Shown here: positions 23,749 to 34,844 of the stretch, in pieces | How the letters are laid out: each line of letters opens with the position of its first letter | Position numbering within the stretch: position 1 is the stretch's first letter | NCBI GenBank assembly: GCA_947683625.1 | Contig: CANTUR010000038.1 | Span: 930,001 to 994,000 of the forward strand | Direction: 5' to 3' | Origin: Mallotus nudiflorus | Taxonomy: Eukaryota; Streptophyta; Magnoliopsida; Malpighiales; Euphorbiaceae | Length of the DNA stretch: 64,000 nucleotides | Position numbers and translations under genes: made by a program | Notes under the pieces: model-generated | Databases searched by the model: none | Told to the model about the DNA's origin: nothing | The model's input: only the letters and a program-made list of their open reading frames with translations

Positions 23749-26700
23749 TGTAATATCCCGAGTTTTTAAATAATTTTAAACTGCATTGTGATATGCAGTG
23801 TTAATAATTTTTATATATATTTATGATATTTTTAAGAGTTTGTTATTTATTAAAGCTAATTTTAATTATTTTATATTATTTTAAGAGATTTACATAAAAA
23901 AATTTCGGGAATTGTATTTTCGGGGAAATTAAAACGTAAACAATTTAATATTAATTATTTTAAATAGTTTTATGAATTTGCATGAACTCATATATAATTT
24001 TAAAGTGCTAAATAAAATGTATATATGTACATTTATTTAAAGTAAATTAGGGTTTAATAAATTAAATTAATTTTTATTATTTAGTTTAATATTAATTAAT
24101 TAATTATATATGTGTATATATTATTAAAATATGTGTGTGGTGTATATTTAATGTGTGTGAGATTATATATTATAATAATATATAGTATAGATATATATAC
24201 ATATATACATAAATTATTATCAAAAATCAAAAGTTTACCATATTTACAGAAATGCCACCCGATCTTCTTCCCTACGTCCGATCGTCCTCATTTCCATTTT
24301 CGGCCACTGAAACCTGATTTCCTTGCCTTCGGTGTGCCTCTTGGCTTGCCACCACCATCTCCAGCCTTTTTCGACGCTTGAAGCCTCCATTTTCGGCGTG
24401 TTTTGGCCGAAAAATCCTTGAGAAGCCGAAAACTTCCTCATCGTCGATCAAGCCGATTCCGGTCACCAAACTCAACACCACCGGTCTCTATCTTCTCCTT
24501 GAGCTCCAGTGAGTGTAATTCCAAGCTTTTTTTCACTTAATATGATCTAGATTTTCCTAGGTTTTGATTTTCCATTTTCAACCTATTAGGGTTCTTGAAT
24601 TTTTTGAGCTTTGATTTGAATGATTCAAGCAAAATCCCTTCACAAACATTGATCCTAGTATGCTTAATCTATGCTCTGGAATGTTTGTGGAATTTTTGAG
24701 AATTATTTTGATTTTTGTGGATTTTTTATTATTTTATTAATATTTTCTAATTTTCAAAAATTAATTAATTAAATTATGAAATTGTGTTTTATGGTGATTA
24801 TATGTGTTGAAATGCATTTTAGAAATTTATTTGTAATTTTTGTGAATTTTATATAATTATTTGGAATTTATTTAGTTTATGTAATTTTGGGAAAATTAGG
24901 TTAATTATGTGTTTTATTGAAATTAATTGGTTAATTGAGTATATTTATTGATATTATTGAATTATATGTTGAGAAAATTAATTTTTAGTAATTACACTAG
25001 TTTTGGTGAATTTTTGATTAATTATAGTGAATTTATATAGGTAGGGGTATTTTGGTAATTTGACACCAAATTGGCTAAAAATGTAATTAAATTGGTTTTA
25101 CTAGTTATTTAAGGTATAAAAATGATTTCTACAAAATATTTAGTATTTTTAACTAATTAGAACTATTTTTCGCAATTTATTTTCAAATTATATATAATAT
25201 ACGATTTTTCTAAATAAATAGGTTTTTATCAATTTTTAGTAAGTTTTAGGATTAATTATGTAATTTGGATTTATAAAATGTATTTTGATTAATATTATGA
25301 ATTTATTGAGAATTATCAATTTTTAATAATATTTTATTAAAATTACGATTTTTGTGTATTTATCGGTTAAATAAATATTTTCAGCGTTTTAAATATTTGA
25401 ATTGCTATATTTTGAGTATTAAAGGATATTTTTGGTATATTTTTGATATATTTCCCCAAATAAATGTATTTTTTATTATTAATTAAAATCTAAAACATTA
25501 GTGGTATACTTAGGGTTTAATTGTGACATATGCATGCTAGAAAATTAGGTTATTTTGATAGAATGTGAATATATGTTAAACCTAAACACATATTTAAATG
25601 AATATTTATACATAAATATTTTATTAAATGATTTGTATACTTAGGATGTATCTTTTGTATATTTAGGTATATTTTTTAGAAAATGCATGTTATATTACTC
25701 ATACGCACTTAATTGTTTTCAACTCTTTTAATGGTTTACCTTTAGTATATTTCATATTTTGTTTGACATATATTTATACCCAAAATATACTGAGTATATT
25801 TTAGGTATATTTTTGATATATATATATATGGTTGATTTTATTATTATGAATATTGATCCACATTAATTATTTTTAGAATAAAAAATTTATTTTTAGTGAA
25901 GAATATCAATAGAACGTGCTTCCTAATGGGCAGCACTAGGGCCGTGTACATACTGGTGTGATAGATAAGGGTTGAGTGAGAATTAATTGTGGTGATTATA
26001 ATTGATTTGATTGATTTGACTAAGATTATGGTATAATAGATAGTGTGATTGTGGAACCAATCACACTGACAGTCAGACTGCTGGAGATCAGTTGACTTAG
26101 TGTCTCGGGGCCAATCTACTGTCTAGAGTGGAATGAATGATCAATTGGGTTGATTGTGTAATATCTCGTGTTTTTAAATATTTTAATACTGTATCGGGAT
26201 ATGCAGTGTTAATAATTTTTAAATATAATATTGATATTTCATAAGCTTTTATTTAATTTAAATTGAATTTTAATTGTTTATTATTATTTTAAGTGTTTTA
26301 CGTAAAATTTTCCCGGGACTTGCATTTTCGGGGAAATTTTCACATAAATAATTTACTATTAATTATTTTAAATATATTTACGGACTTGCATGACCTCATA
26401 CATATTTTTAAAATACTAGATAACGTGTATATGTGTACTTATTTATTTAATTAGGGTTAATTAATATTACCCTAATATTTTATTATTTGTTTATTAATTT
26501 TATTAGATATATATTTTGACTGTGTGCATTGGCATTTAGTATGCATGTATATATATTATAGTAATTCACTCAGTGAGGTCTGACTCCCCTCCCCTCCGTT
26601 GACTATTTTTCAGGAGAGTCATCATCTTTAGACCTCAGTAGCAGGCCTGTACGTCGGATTTCTTCCGCCCCGGCTTCTTTATGTAAACTGCTTATCTGAG

Positions 26701-27800
26701 TCTTGGGTTTATTTTATCTAGACACTGCAGTAGTCATTGAATTATTAAAGAGATGTTGTATTATATTTGAACTGGATTTGTATTGAAAGAGTTTATATAT
26801 ATATGAGATGATGATTTGATTTAAATCCAGTTGGTGCATATGTTATTATTATATTTATGTTTTTTTTATTTCCGCTACATTATATATTGTTATTATTACT
26901 ATTGCATATTTTATTTTATTTTTAGGCTTGCTACGGGTTCCGGATTCGAAAGAATTCCAGTTCCCTAGCACCAGTCATGGCCCCTATTTTGGGTCATGAC
27001 AGATTGAGATGTGAGGTGATAGATAGTGTGATTGTTGGAGCTCGGTTGACCAAGTGTCTCGGGGCCAATCACACTGACAGCCAGACTGCTGGAGATCGGT
27101 CGATTTAGTGTATCAGGGCCAGTCTGCTATCCAGATTAGAATAAGTGTTCTATTTGGAATCGAGTGAGCCTATATGGCTAGAGTGATGATGGGGTTGATT
27201 CAGGTTGCTATTATTAGGGTTCTATGAATCCTTCATAAATTAAACTAAACGTTTTCTACATTTAGTATATTTATAAAGGCAGAGTTTGACATTCGTGTGA
27301 AATGTGTGTATATATATATATATATATATAAGAATGCCTGATTGTTATGGTTTAGTTTGCATGTATATATAGTATAATAATTCACTCAGTAAGGTCTGAC
27401 CCCCCCTCAATTTTTTTTTCAGGAGATCCCATATCGTCAGACCTTAGTTGTAAAGTTCCTCGCTGGTGTTCTTCAGTCCCAACTATTTTATGCAAATGTA
27501 TATTCTGAACTCTGATTTGTATTCTAAAAATTGCAATAGTAGTGTTATTGTGTCAGAAGAGTATTATTTCGTTTTGATATTAAATACTCTGAGAATTTGT
27601 ATTTGATTACTATACGATGATGTATTCATTGAGAAAGATTTAGAGTATTTATATTATATTAATTTGAAAAAATTTTAATTCTGTCGTATTTTTATTTATT
27701 TATTGCATGATTTTATTTTCTAAGGCTTGCTACGAGTTTCGGATTCGAAAGAATTCCCATTCCCTAGCGCCGGTCATGACTCCTAGTTTGGGTCGTGACA
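23749..27800 (+). mobile_element. LTR-like element C, inserted in Sirevirus gag
   Basis: Begins TGTAATATCCCG and ends GGTCGTGACA, with perfect 5-bp duplications ataaa (23744-23748 and 27801-27805). Same family as A and B. Element D sits inside it at 26157-27001; without D it is about 3.2 kb. A ~130-bp segment (tagatagtgtgattg...aatcacactgacag...cagactgctggagat) occurs on both sides of D (about 26036-26150 and 27015-27140), so C carries a partial tandem duplication there. No coding domains seen. Younger than the Sirevirus. Confidence 0.88.
26157..27001 (+). mobile_element. LTR-like element D, internally deleted copy nested in C
   Basis: 845 bp, begins TGTAATATCTCG, ends GGTCATGACA, flanked by gattg (26152-26156 and 27002-27006). 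Its first ~360 bp match the start of the family (compare 62433 on) and its last ~470 bp match the end, including attcactcagtgaggtctga and aggcttgctacgggttccgg. The central ~2.4 kb is missing. Youngest insertion of this nest. Confidence 0.88.
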
Positions 27801-30800
27801 ATAAACATATTGCACAAACTTATCGAAATACTCATCACCATTGTCAATGTATGTCTCACTCAATGTCACAAAATAATAAGAGATACATACAACACCAAAG
27901 GCATGTTGCACATACTAGGAAAGCATTTCATTCTCGGAGAAATAAATTTAAAAATGTTGTATGTTCATATTACATGATCAAAGGACACACCAATAATGTG
28001 TGCTTCTATAGAAAACTGCACATGAATTTGCTTCCTTTGGATTATTTTGAAACTAACCAACCTAGACCAAGAAAGGTTTGGGTTTAAAAGAACATTTAAA
28101 ATGCTTTATGTAGATGTGCTTGAAATCCGCAAAAATAAAAAGCAAGTGGTATCTCGATAGTGGATGTTCAAGGCATATGACGGGAGACAATGAGCAATTC
28201 AACAAACTTGATGCTAAAAATGGAGGACACGTTACCTTCCGTGATAATGCAAATCGAAAAATTATTGGCATTGGAGAAATAGGTAATCCTCAATCCTTAT
28301 CTATACATCATGTGTTGTTTGTTGATGGTCTTAAACATAATTTGCTAAGTATAAGTCAATTATGTGATATAGGAAATAAAGTGACTTTCTATCCTAAAAA
28401 TTGCTTTGTTTGTAGTCTTAATGAAGACAAAGTAATTTTTAGTGGTGAAAGAGTAGATAATTTTTATGTTATTAATTTGAATAAAATTGATAACAAAGAT
28501 ATAAAATGCTTAATGTCAATTTTCCATGACATATGGACATGACATAGAAGGTTAGGACATGCAAATTTTGAGCTTTTGAATGATCTTTGTAAACATGAAC
28601 TTGTGATTGATTTACCTAAGCTTGAATTCACTAAGGATAAACCTTGTGATGCTTGTCAAAAGGGAAAATAATCTAATTCTTCATTTAAGCTAAAAAATGT
28701 AGTGTCCACTTATAAACCACTTGAACTTATACATATGGATTTATTTGGACCAACTAGAGTTGCTAGTCTTGGTGAAATGCACTATGCTTATATATTAGTT
28801 GATGATTACTCTAAATACAATTGGGTGTGTTTTCTTGCTCATAAGAATGATGCATTTAAAGCTTTTGAAAATTTTTCAAAAAGAGTTAAAAAAGAAAAAG
28901 GATTTTGTATTTCATCCATTAGAAGTGATCATGGAATCGAATTTGAAAATGAATTTTTCAAAAACTATTGTAATGAAAATGGTATTTCTCATACATTTTC
29001 ATCTCCTAGAACTCCTCAAAAAAATGGGGTAGTTGAAAGAAAAAATAAAACTCTTATGGAAATGGCTAGAACAATGCTTCATGAGTATAGTTCGCCTCTA
29101 TACTTTTGGGCGGAAGCCGTTAACACATCTTGTTATATTTCAAACTGAGTTTTCAAAAGGCCAATTTTAAATAAAACATCTTATGAGCTATGGAATAATA
29201 GAAAACCCAAAATCTCATATTTAAGAGTAATTGGATGCAAGTGCTTTATATTGAACACTAAGGATAATCTTGGGAAATTTGATTCCAAAGCCGATGAAGG
29301 AATTTTCGTAGGCTATTCCATCTCTAGCAAAGCTTATAGAGTCTTTAATAAGAGAACTCTAGTAGTTAAAGAGTCAATGCATGTGGTATTTAATGAATCA
29401 AACTCACTTGATCCTAGAAAGGATGTTTGTAGTGTTGATGATCTTGTAGGTGACAATGAGATTATGGAAACACATAGTAAGCCTTTGGAACTTAAAGATC
29501 CAAGCAAGAAGAAAAATGAGGAGATACCTCAACCTACATTGAAGGATGAACTTCCAAAGGATTGACAATTCAAGAAAGCTCACCCTCAAGACCTTGTTAT
29601 AGGTGATACTATAAAAGGGGTAACTATTAGATCTAAACTCAAGTCTATTGTTAATTTAGCTTTCATTTCTCAAATTGAACCTAAAAATGTTGATGATGCT
29701 TTGAGTGATGAATTTTGGGTCCTCGTTATGCAAGAAGAGTTAAATCAATTTGAGAGAAACAAGGTTTGGACCTTGGTTCCTAGACCTAAACATCATCCTA
29801 TTATTGGCACTAAATGGGTATTTAGAAATAAGATGAATGAACAATGTGTCATAACTAGAAACAAAGCTAGATTAGTAGCTAAAGGTTATAATTAAGAGGA
29901 AGGAATTGATTATGATGAAACCTTTGCCCCCGTTGCAAGGTTAAAAGCTATTAGGATGTTACTTGCATTTGCATCATACATGGATTTTAAACTTTATCAA
30001 TGGATGTTCAAAGTGCATTTTTAAATGGTTTTATTGAAGAGGAGGTATATGTTAAACAACCTCCGGGTTTTAAAAATTTTGACTCTCCAAATCATGTTTT
30101 TAAATTATTAAAAGTATTGTATGGATTGAAACAAGCTCCAAGAGCTTAGTATGAAAGATTGAGTAACTTTTTACTAGAGAAAGGTTTCTTTAAATGAAAG
30201 GTTGACACTACTTTTTTCATAAAGAAATCCAAGCATGATTTATTAATTGTTCAAATTTCTGTTGATGATATTATTTTCGGTGCTATTAACTATTGCTTGT
30301 GTGAGGAATTTTTTAAACTAATGCAAGGAGAATTTGAGATAAGTATGATGGGTGAACTCAAATTCTTTCTTGGACTTCAAATCAAGCAATGTAAAGATGG
30401 GATTTTCATCAACCAAACCAAATATGCAAGGGACATTCTTAAGAAGTTTGTAATGGATAAAGCTAAATCAAGCAAAACTCCAATGAGCACCACAACCAAA
30501 CTCAACAAGGATGAAAATGGCAAACTGGTTGATGAAAAGCGATTTAAAGGTATGATCGGATCCCTTCTTTATTTAACCGCTAGTGGACCCGATATTATGT
30601 TTACTACTTGCTTTTGTGCTAGATTTCAATCAAGTCCTAGAGAGTTTCATTTAAATGCTATCAAAAGAATTTTTAAATATCTTTGTGATACATTCCATTT
30701 AGGACTTTGGTATCCTAGGAGTTCTTCCTTTGACTTGATTAGTTATTCTGATGCTGATTTTATCGATAGCCTACTAGATAGAAAAAGCACTTCCGGAACT

Positions 30801-31211
30801 TATCAAATTTTAGGAAATTGCTTAGTTTTTTGGTTTAGTAAGAAACAAGTTTTTATTGCCTTGTCCACCGCTGAAGTAGAATATGTAGCAGCCAGTTGTT
30901 GTTGTACCCAAGTTCTATGGTAAAAACAACAACTTTTAGACTATGGCATTAATATTAATCACATTCCATTTAAGTGTGATAATACAAGTGCTATAAACCT
31001 TAGTAAGAATCTCATTCAGCATTCTAGAACTAAGTATATTGATATTAGACATTATTTCTTGCATGATCATGTGCAAAATGGTGATATTTTTCTTGATTTT
31101 GTTGATACTAATCATCAATTAGCAAATATCTTTACCAAGCCTCTTTGTGAGGAAAGATTGAATTTTATTAAGCATGAACTTGGTATGATTGATGGCTCAA
31201 CCTTGTCTTGA
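27801..31211 (+). pseudogene. Sirevirus pol (protease, integrase, RT, RNase H)
   Basis: Pol resumes after element C. The protease motif YLDSGCSRHMTG has its catalytic Asp at 28156. The integrase has a His/Cys zinc motif (28545-28660) and catalytic residues D (28738), D (28927) and E (29035), giving DD35E. The RT begins about 29700 (WVLVMQEELNQFERN, KARLVAKGYN). A one-base loss near 30000 shifts the frame. The RT active site reads SVDD (30258-30269) where Copia normally has YVDD. RNase H (30730-31145) has YSDADF, STAEVEYVA and CDNTSAI. Stops occur at about 28540, 28670, 29146, 29563, 29893, 30148, 30196 and 30921. Product: a polyprotein for cDNA synthesis and integration, no longer functional. 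Confidence 0.9.
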
Positions 31212-33511
31212 TCACTTGTTAAATTGATGATTAGAGTCTTATGTGATCATGTTCTTTTAAAAAAAAAATTATTTTTTAGCATCATGTATATATTTTGTTT
31301 TAAAAGTATTTGCTTTAGCAAATTTACTTCATATACATGATATATTGTATTTCCCATTTGCATGATCTTTGTACTAATTTTATTTGATTTGGATCTATAT
31401 GGATTCATTCAATTTTTTTTCAAAAGCCCTCCTATTTTGCAAATTAATAATTAATTATTGAGCTAAATTCAATTAATTAATTATTTTAATTTTGCATAAA
31501 TATTCCTCCTCCTCAATAATTTTTTTTTGTGTATTTTTATGCCAGTTTATGTTTGGTTTATTTTTAGTATACTTTATGTATCAAAGTTTTGAGCTGTTAG
31601 TCTATTTTTTTTAATTCATTTTATGTCAGTTTCTGTTTGGTTTATTTTCAAAATACTTTTCGTATATAAGTTTTGAGCTGTTAAGTGTGTTTTTTCGTCA
31701 GTTTATGTTCGGTTTATTTTCCGGATATTTTCTGGATATAAACCTTGAGCTATAAGATTTTTTTTCTAAATTCATGCTTTATATTTTTTTTGGCTTATTT
31801 TTAGTGTTATTTTTTAAAATAAAATAATAATAATAATAATTTTTTACATTTTTGCAAAATTTTCTCTTTGATTTATTTATTTATGTCAAAAATATTTGTT
31901 TTAACTATCATTTATTTTAATTGTATAATTAATTTTATGGCCAAGAACCTATTTGTCAGCTTTTTTGGACTCAATTGCAATTAATTTGAAAGTACAAGGA
32001 TCAAACAAAAATTTTCATCACAAGTCGTTGAGCTCGTGACCGTTGCGGTCTAGGCATCCAGAACCGCTCACGAGCTGGGTCACGAGCAAACCGCTCATGA
32101 GTAGCGGTTCTGAAAGAACTAGTACCGCTCACGAGCAACGCTCATGAGCGGACCGCTCGTGAGTAGCAGTCTGGTTCACTTTTCAATTTTTTTATTTTTT
32201 GAATTCTTTATAATTTTTTTTGTATAAATACCCCTCAATCCCCCTTCACTTTTAATCAATTACATTTTCAATTAAACTTCTTCAAAATTCTTTCAAACTC
32301 TTTCTTATTTTAATGCAATTTTATTTGTATTTTGACAAAGGGGGAGAAAAATATTTGAGTTTGTTTAATTTTTTATTTATTGTGTTTTCTTAGAAATTGT
32401 TTTTATCTTTGATAATGTATGGATATTTTTAAGATTTGGTCTATCTTTGCATTTTGACAAAGGAGGAAAAATAATTGAGTTTGCATGTGTACTTAGTTAA
32501 TTTCTTTTAAGGGAAATTTTTTTTCAAATATGTGTTTATGTAAGTGACATAACTATGTGATAGTGTGTTCTTAATATCAATATTTTTTAAATCCATTGAA
32601 ATAAGGGGAGAAAATTATTTGAATTTATTTCACATAATTCTTTTTCTCATGTATAATAACAATGTAAGTATGGCTAGTTTTTGTCCTTGTGATAAAAAGT
32701 CTTGTTTTGCTTACTTTGTTTATATATGACATGAATTATTTTTTTTTGCATGACTATTTATTATGCTTATTCATGTATACATTCTTCTTAGAAATGGTTT
32801 TTATCTTTTAAAATGACATGAATTTTATAAAGATTTTGAATATCTTTGTTTGCATTATTTTTGTTCTTGATCTTTTATTTCCTTTAATATTTTTGGCTCC
32901 CTTAGGCCAAGTTCCCCTTATATCTCTCTCTATTCTTTTTATCTTTGACAAAGGGGGAGAAGAAGTTATGTGCTTAGGGGATAAATAATTGTTTAAGATA
33001 TGCTAAGTACCACATGATTATGTATGATTAAATAGCTAAACTCCACATGATCATGTGATGTTTGAATATAGCATACATACTATTTTGTGATGCATTATGT
33101 TTGAAATTATTTCCTTCATTTTTTCTAACATTTTTTCATCATTTATTATCTTAGGCCATGTTGTTTGATAACTTGTTATGTTGTCTTTATTTTTTATAAG
33201 AAGGATAATAAAATTTATTTATATTTATTATTATGTCCAATAAGGAGGAGAAATAAAGAAATATATTTTTGTTAAATGAATATATTTGTTAAACTCTTAT
33301 ACAGGCTATGATAATTCATTTATTCATATGCTCTGATACATGATAAATATTGAATTTATGCACATGTTAAGGGGGAGTAAAATATTTTCTCTTTTTGCAC
33401 CTATGTAATTTGAAAGGGGAGCTATTTTTATTTAATATGCTTATACATGTTATATATTTTTACACACACATACATATTATTTATTATCTTTTCAAATTGG
33501 TTGTCAAAGCC
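31212..33511 (+). other. Sirevirus 3' untranslated region with repeated polypurine tracts
   Basis: No env-like reading frame is visible. Polypurine tracts lie at about 32331-32351, 32452-32472, 32601-32615, 32943-32962, 33234-33256, 33368-33381 and 33411-33421; several have the core gacaaagggggagaa. A cluster of gctcacgagc-type palindromes lies at 32020-32170. Confidence 0.75.
32026..32166. repeat. Cluster of gctcacgagc palindromic motifs
   Basis: Exact or near copies at 32066-32075 and 32127-32136 (gctcacgagc), 32140-32149 (gctcatgagc, a perfect palindrome) and about 32154 (gctcgtgag). In addition aaccgct...agcggtt forms a hairpin at 32089-32109. The same motif recurs in both LTRs (21338-21347, 34190-34199 and variants). 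Confidence 0.8.
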
Positions 33512-33525
33512 AAAAAGGGGGAGAT
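33512..33525 (+). other. Polypurine tract next to the 3' LTR
   Basis: aaaaagggggaga(t) directly abuts the 3' LTR, the normal priming site for plus-strand synthesis. Confidence 0.85.
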
Positions 33526-34839
33526 TGTTGACCATTTGCATGATCAAACTCCTAATTTTGGACTTTGACAAATAATTTTTATACTAATAATTTCAATTAA
33601 GTGTGTAGGGAATTATATACCAAACATATACACTTTTGGGTGAATAGTGACTTTTTGGGCTGATTGAACCTCTGAGATTGAAAAAGGTTTTTGACTTATT
33701 TAAAGCTCTTAAATGAGAAAATGAGCTTCTTCACTTTTGAAGTAAACATCTTAAGATTTCCAAATTGTTCTTCCTTATCAAAATCCAAGTTCATTTGGGT
33801 ATGAAAATCTTCAGTTGAAGTCAGCATATGTAGCTTGCATTTCAGTTTGCACAACTTTTGGTATTTCAAAAATATCTTGAGCTACAGATTCTAAATGAGG
33901 TGATTCAAAATTTTAAGGAAAGATAAGACAATTATCTACAACTTTTATGAAGAACGTTTTGGCTGAATCGATCGTCTTCAGTCCCGTTCATGAGCATCTT
34001 TCGAAGTGGTCATGAGCAGTCCGTCAATGGAGCGTTTGGAGCACATTTTTACCAAAAGATGGCAGTGCTCCTCACGAGCTGGTGGCTCGTGACCTACTCA
34101 TGAGCAGACCCCTGATAACATTCCAACGGAAATTTTTGAATACAATGGCTATAATTTCACCCCTCACGAGCACTGTTCACTCGTGAGGCGCTCGTGAGCA
34201 GCCCTTGAGCTGCCATAAGTCCAAGAATTAATCCAAAATCAATTCTAAATGTTGGAGACATGATTGATACATCCAAAAACTACATTTTTGAGTGTTTGTC
34301 TATATAAACACAACTTAGAATTCAATTGAAAAAAAAGAAAACTTGTGCATCATTCATCATTTTCTTAAACATTCAATTAAGCTCTAAAACTTTCTTTTAA
34401 ACAATTCTTTGTGTATAACTCTTGTGAGAGTTGGTGAGTGATTAGAATAAACATTCTTATTCTTCTATTTTTTGGGTTTAGAAAACGGAAAGTGAGATTC
34501 TATTCTAAAGGAATTGGTTTAAGAGTTTAACCATTAAAACACTTGGGAATTTAGTTTTTGAGTGAGTCTTGAAAACTCAAGATTGTAAGGTTGTAAGAGT
34601 GAGCCATAAAACTCTTGTGTATTCTCAATTTTGTTAATAAGATTGTGGGAGATTAAAAAATCCTAACTTGGGGATAAGTTAGGTGGAGATGCAGGATTAT
34701 TTGTGAATCCGAACTCCTTAAATATTTGCGTTCTTCATTCTTCCTTCTCTTCTCTTACTCACTTCTTACAAATAATTCTTTTACTTTTTCATTTTTGTTT
34801 GATAGTCCTATTCACCCGCCTCCCTCTAGGACTCTTTCA
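33526..34839 (+). repeat. Sirevirus 3' LTR
   Basis: 1314 bp, TGTTGACC...ctctttca; differs from the 5' LTR by scattered substitutions and small indels, such as about 12 extra bases near 33840. Confidence 0.95.
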
Positions 34840-34844
34840 TTATT

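Larger units (their letters stand above)
20687..34839 (+). mobile_element. Copia retrotransposon of Sirevirus type, full-length but decayed
   Basis: Two LTRs (20687-21983 and 33526-34839) with TG...CA ends are flanked by the perfect duplication ttatt (20682-20686, 34840-34844). A primer site matching initiator tRNA-Met follows the 5' LTR. Gag with one CCHC knuckle, protease, integrase, reverse transcriptase and RNase H come in that order, which is the Copia order. A ~2.3 kb untranslated 3' region holds several polypurine tracts containing gacaaagggggagaa, a hallmark reported for Sireviruses. Element C is inserted at 23749, so the unsplit length is about 10.1 kb. Premature stops and at least two frame changes show it is inactive. 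LTRs are still very similar, so insertion is not ancient. Confidence 0.92.

Noticed and set aside
24112..24481. Overlapping frames on both strands in element C
   Set aside because: GC-richer block of the LTR-like family, matching 62939-63241 in F; no conserved protein.
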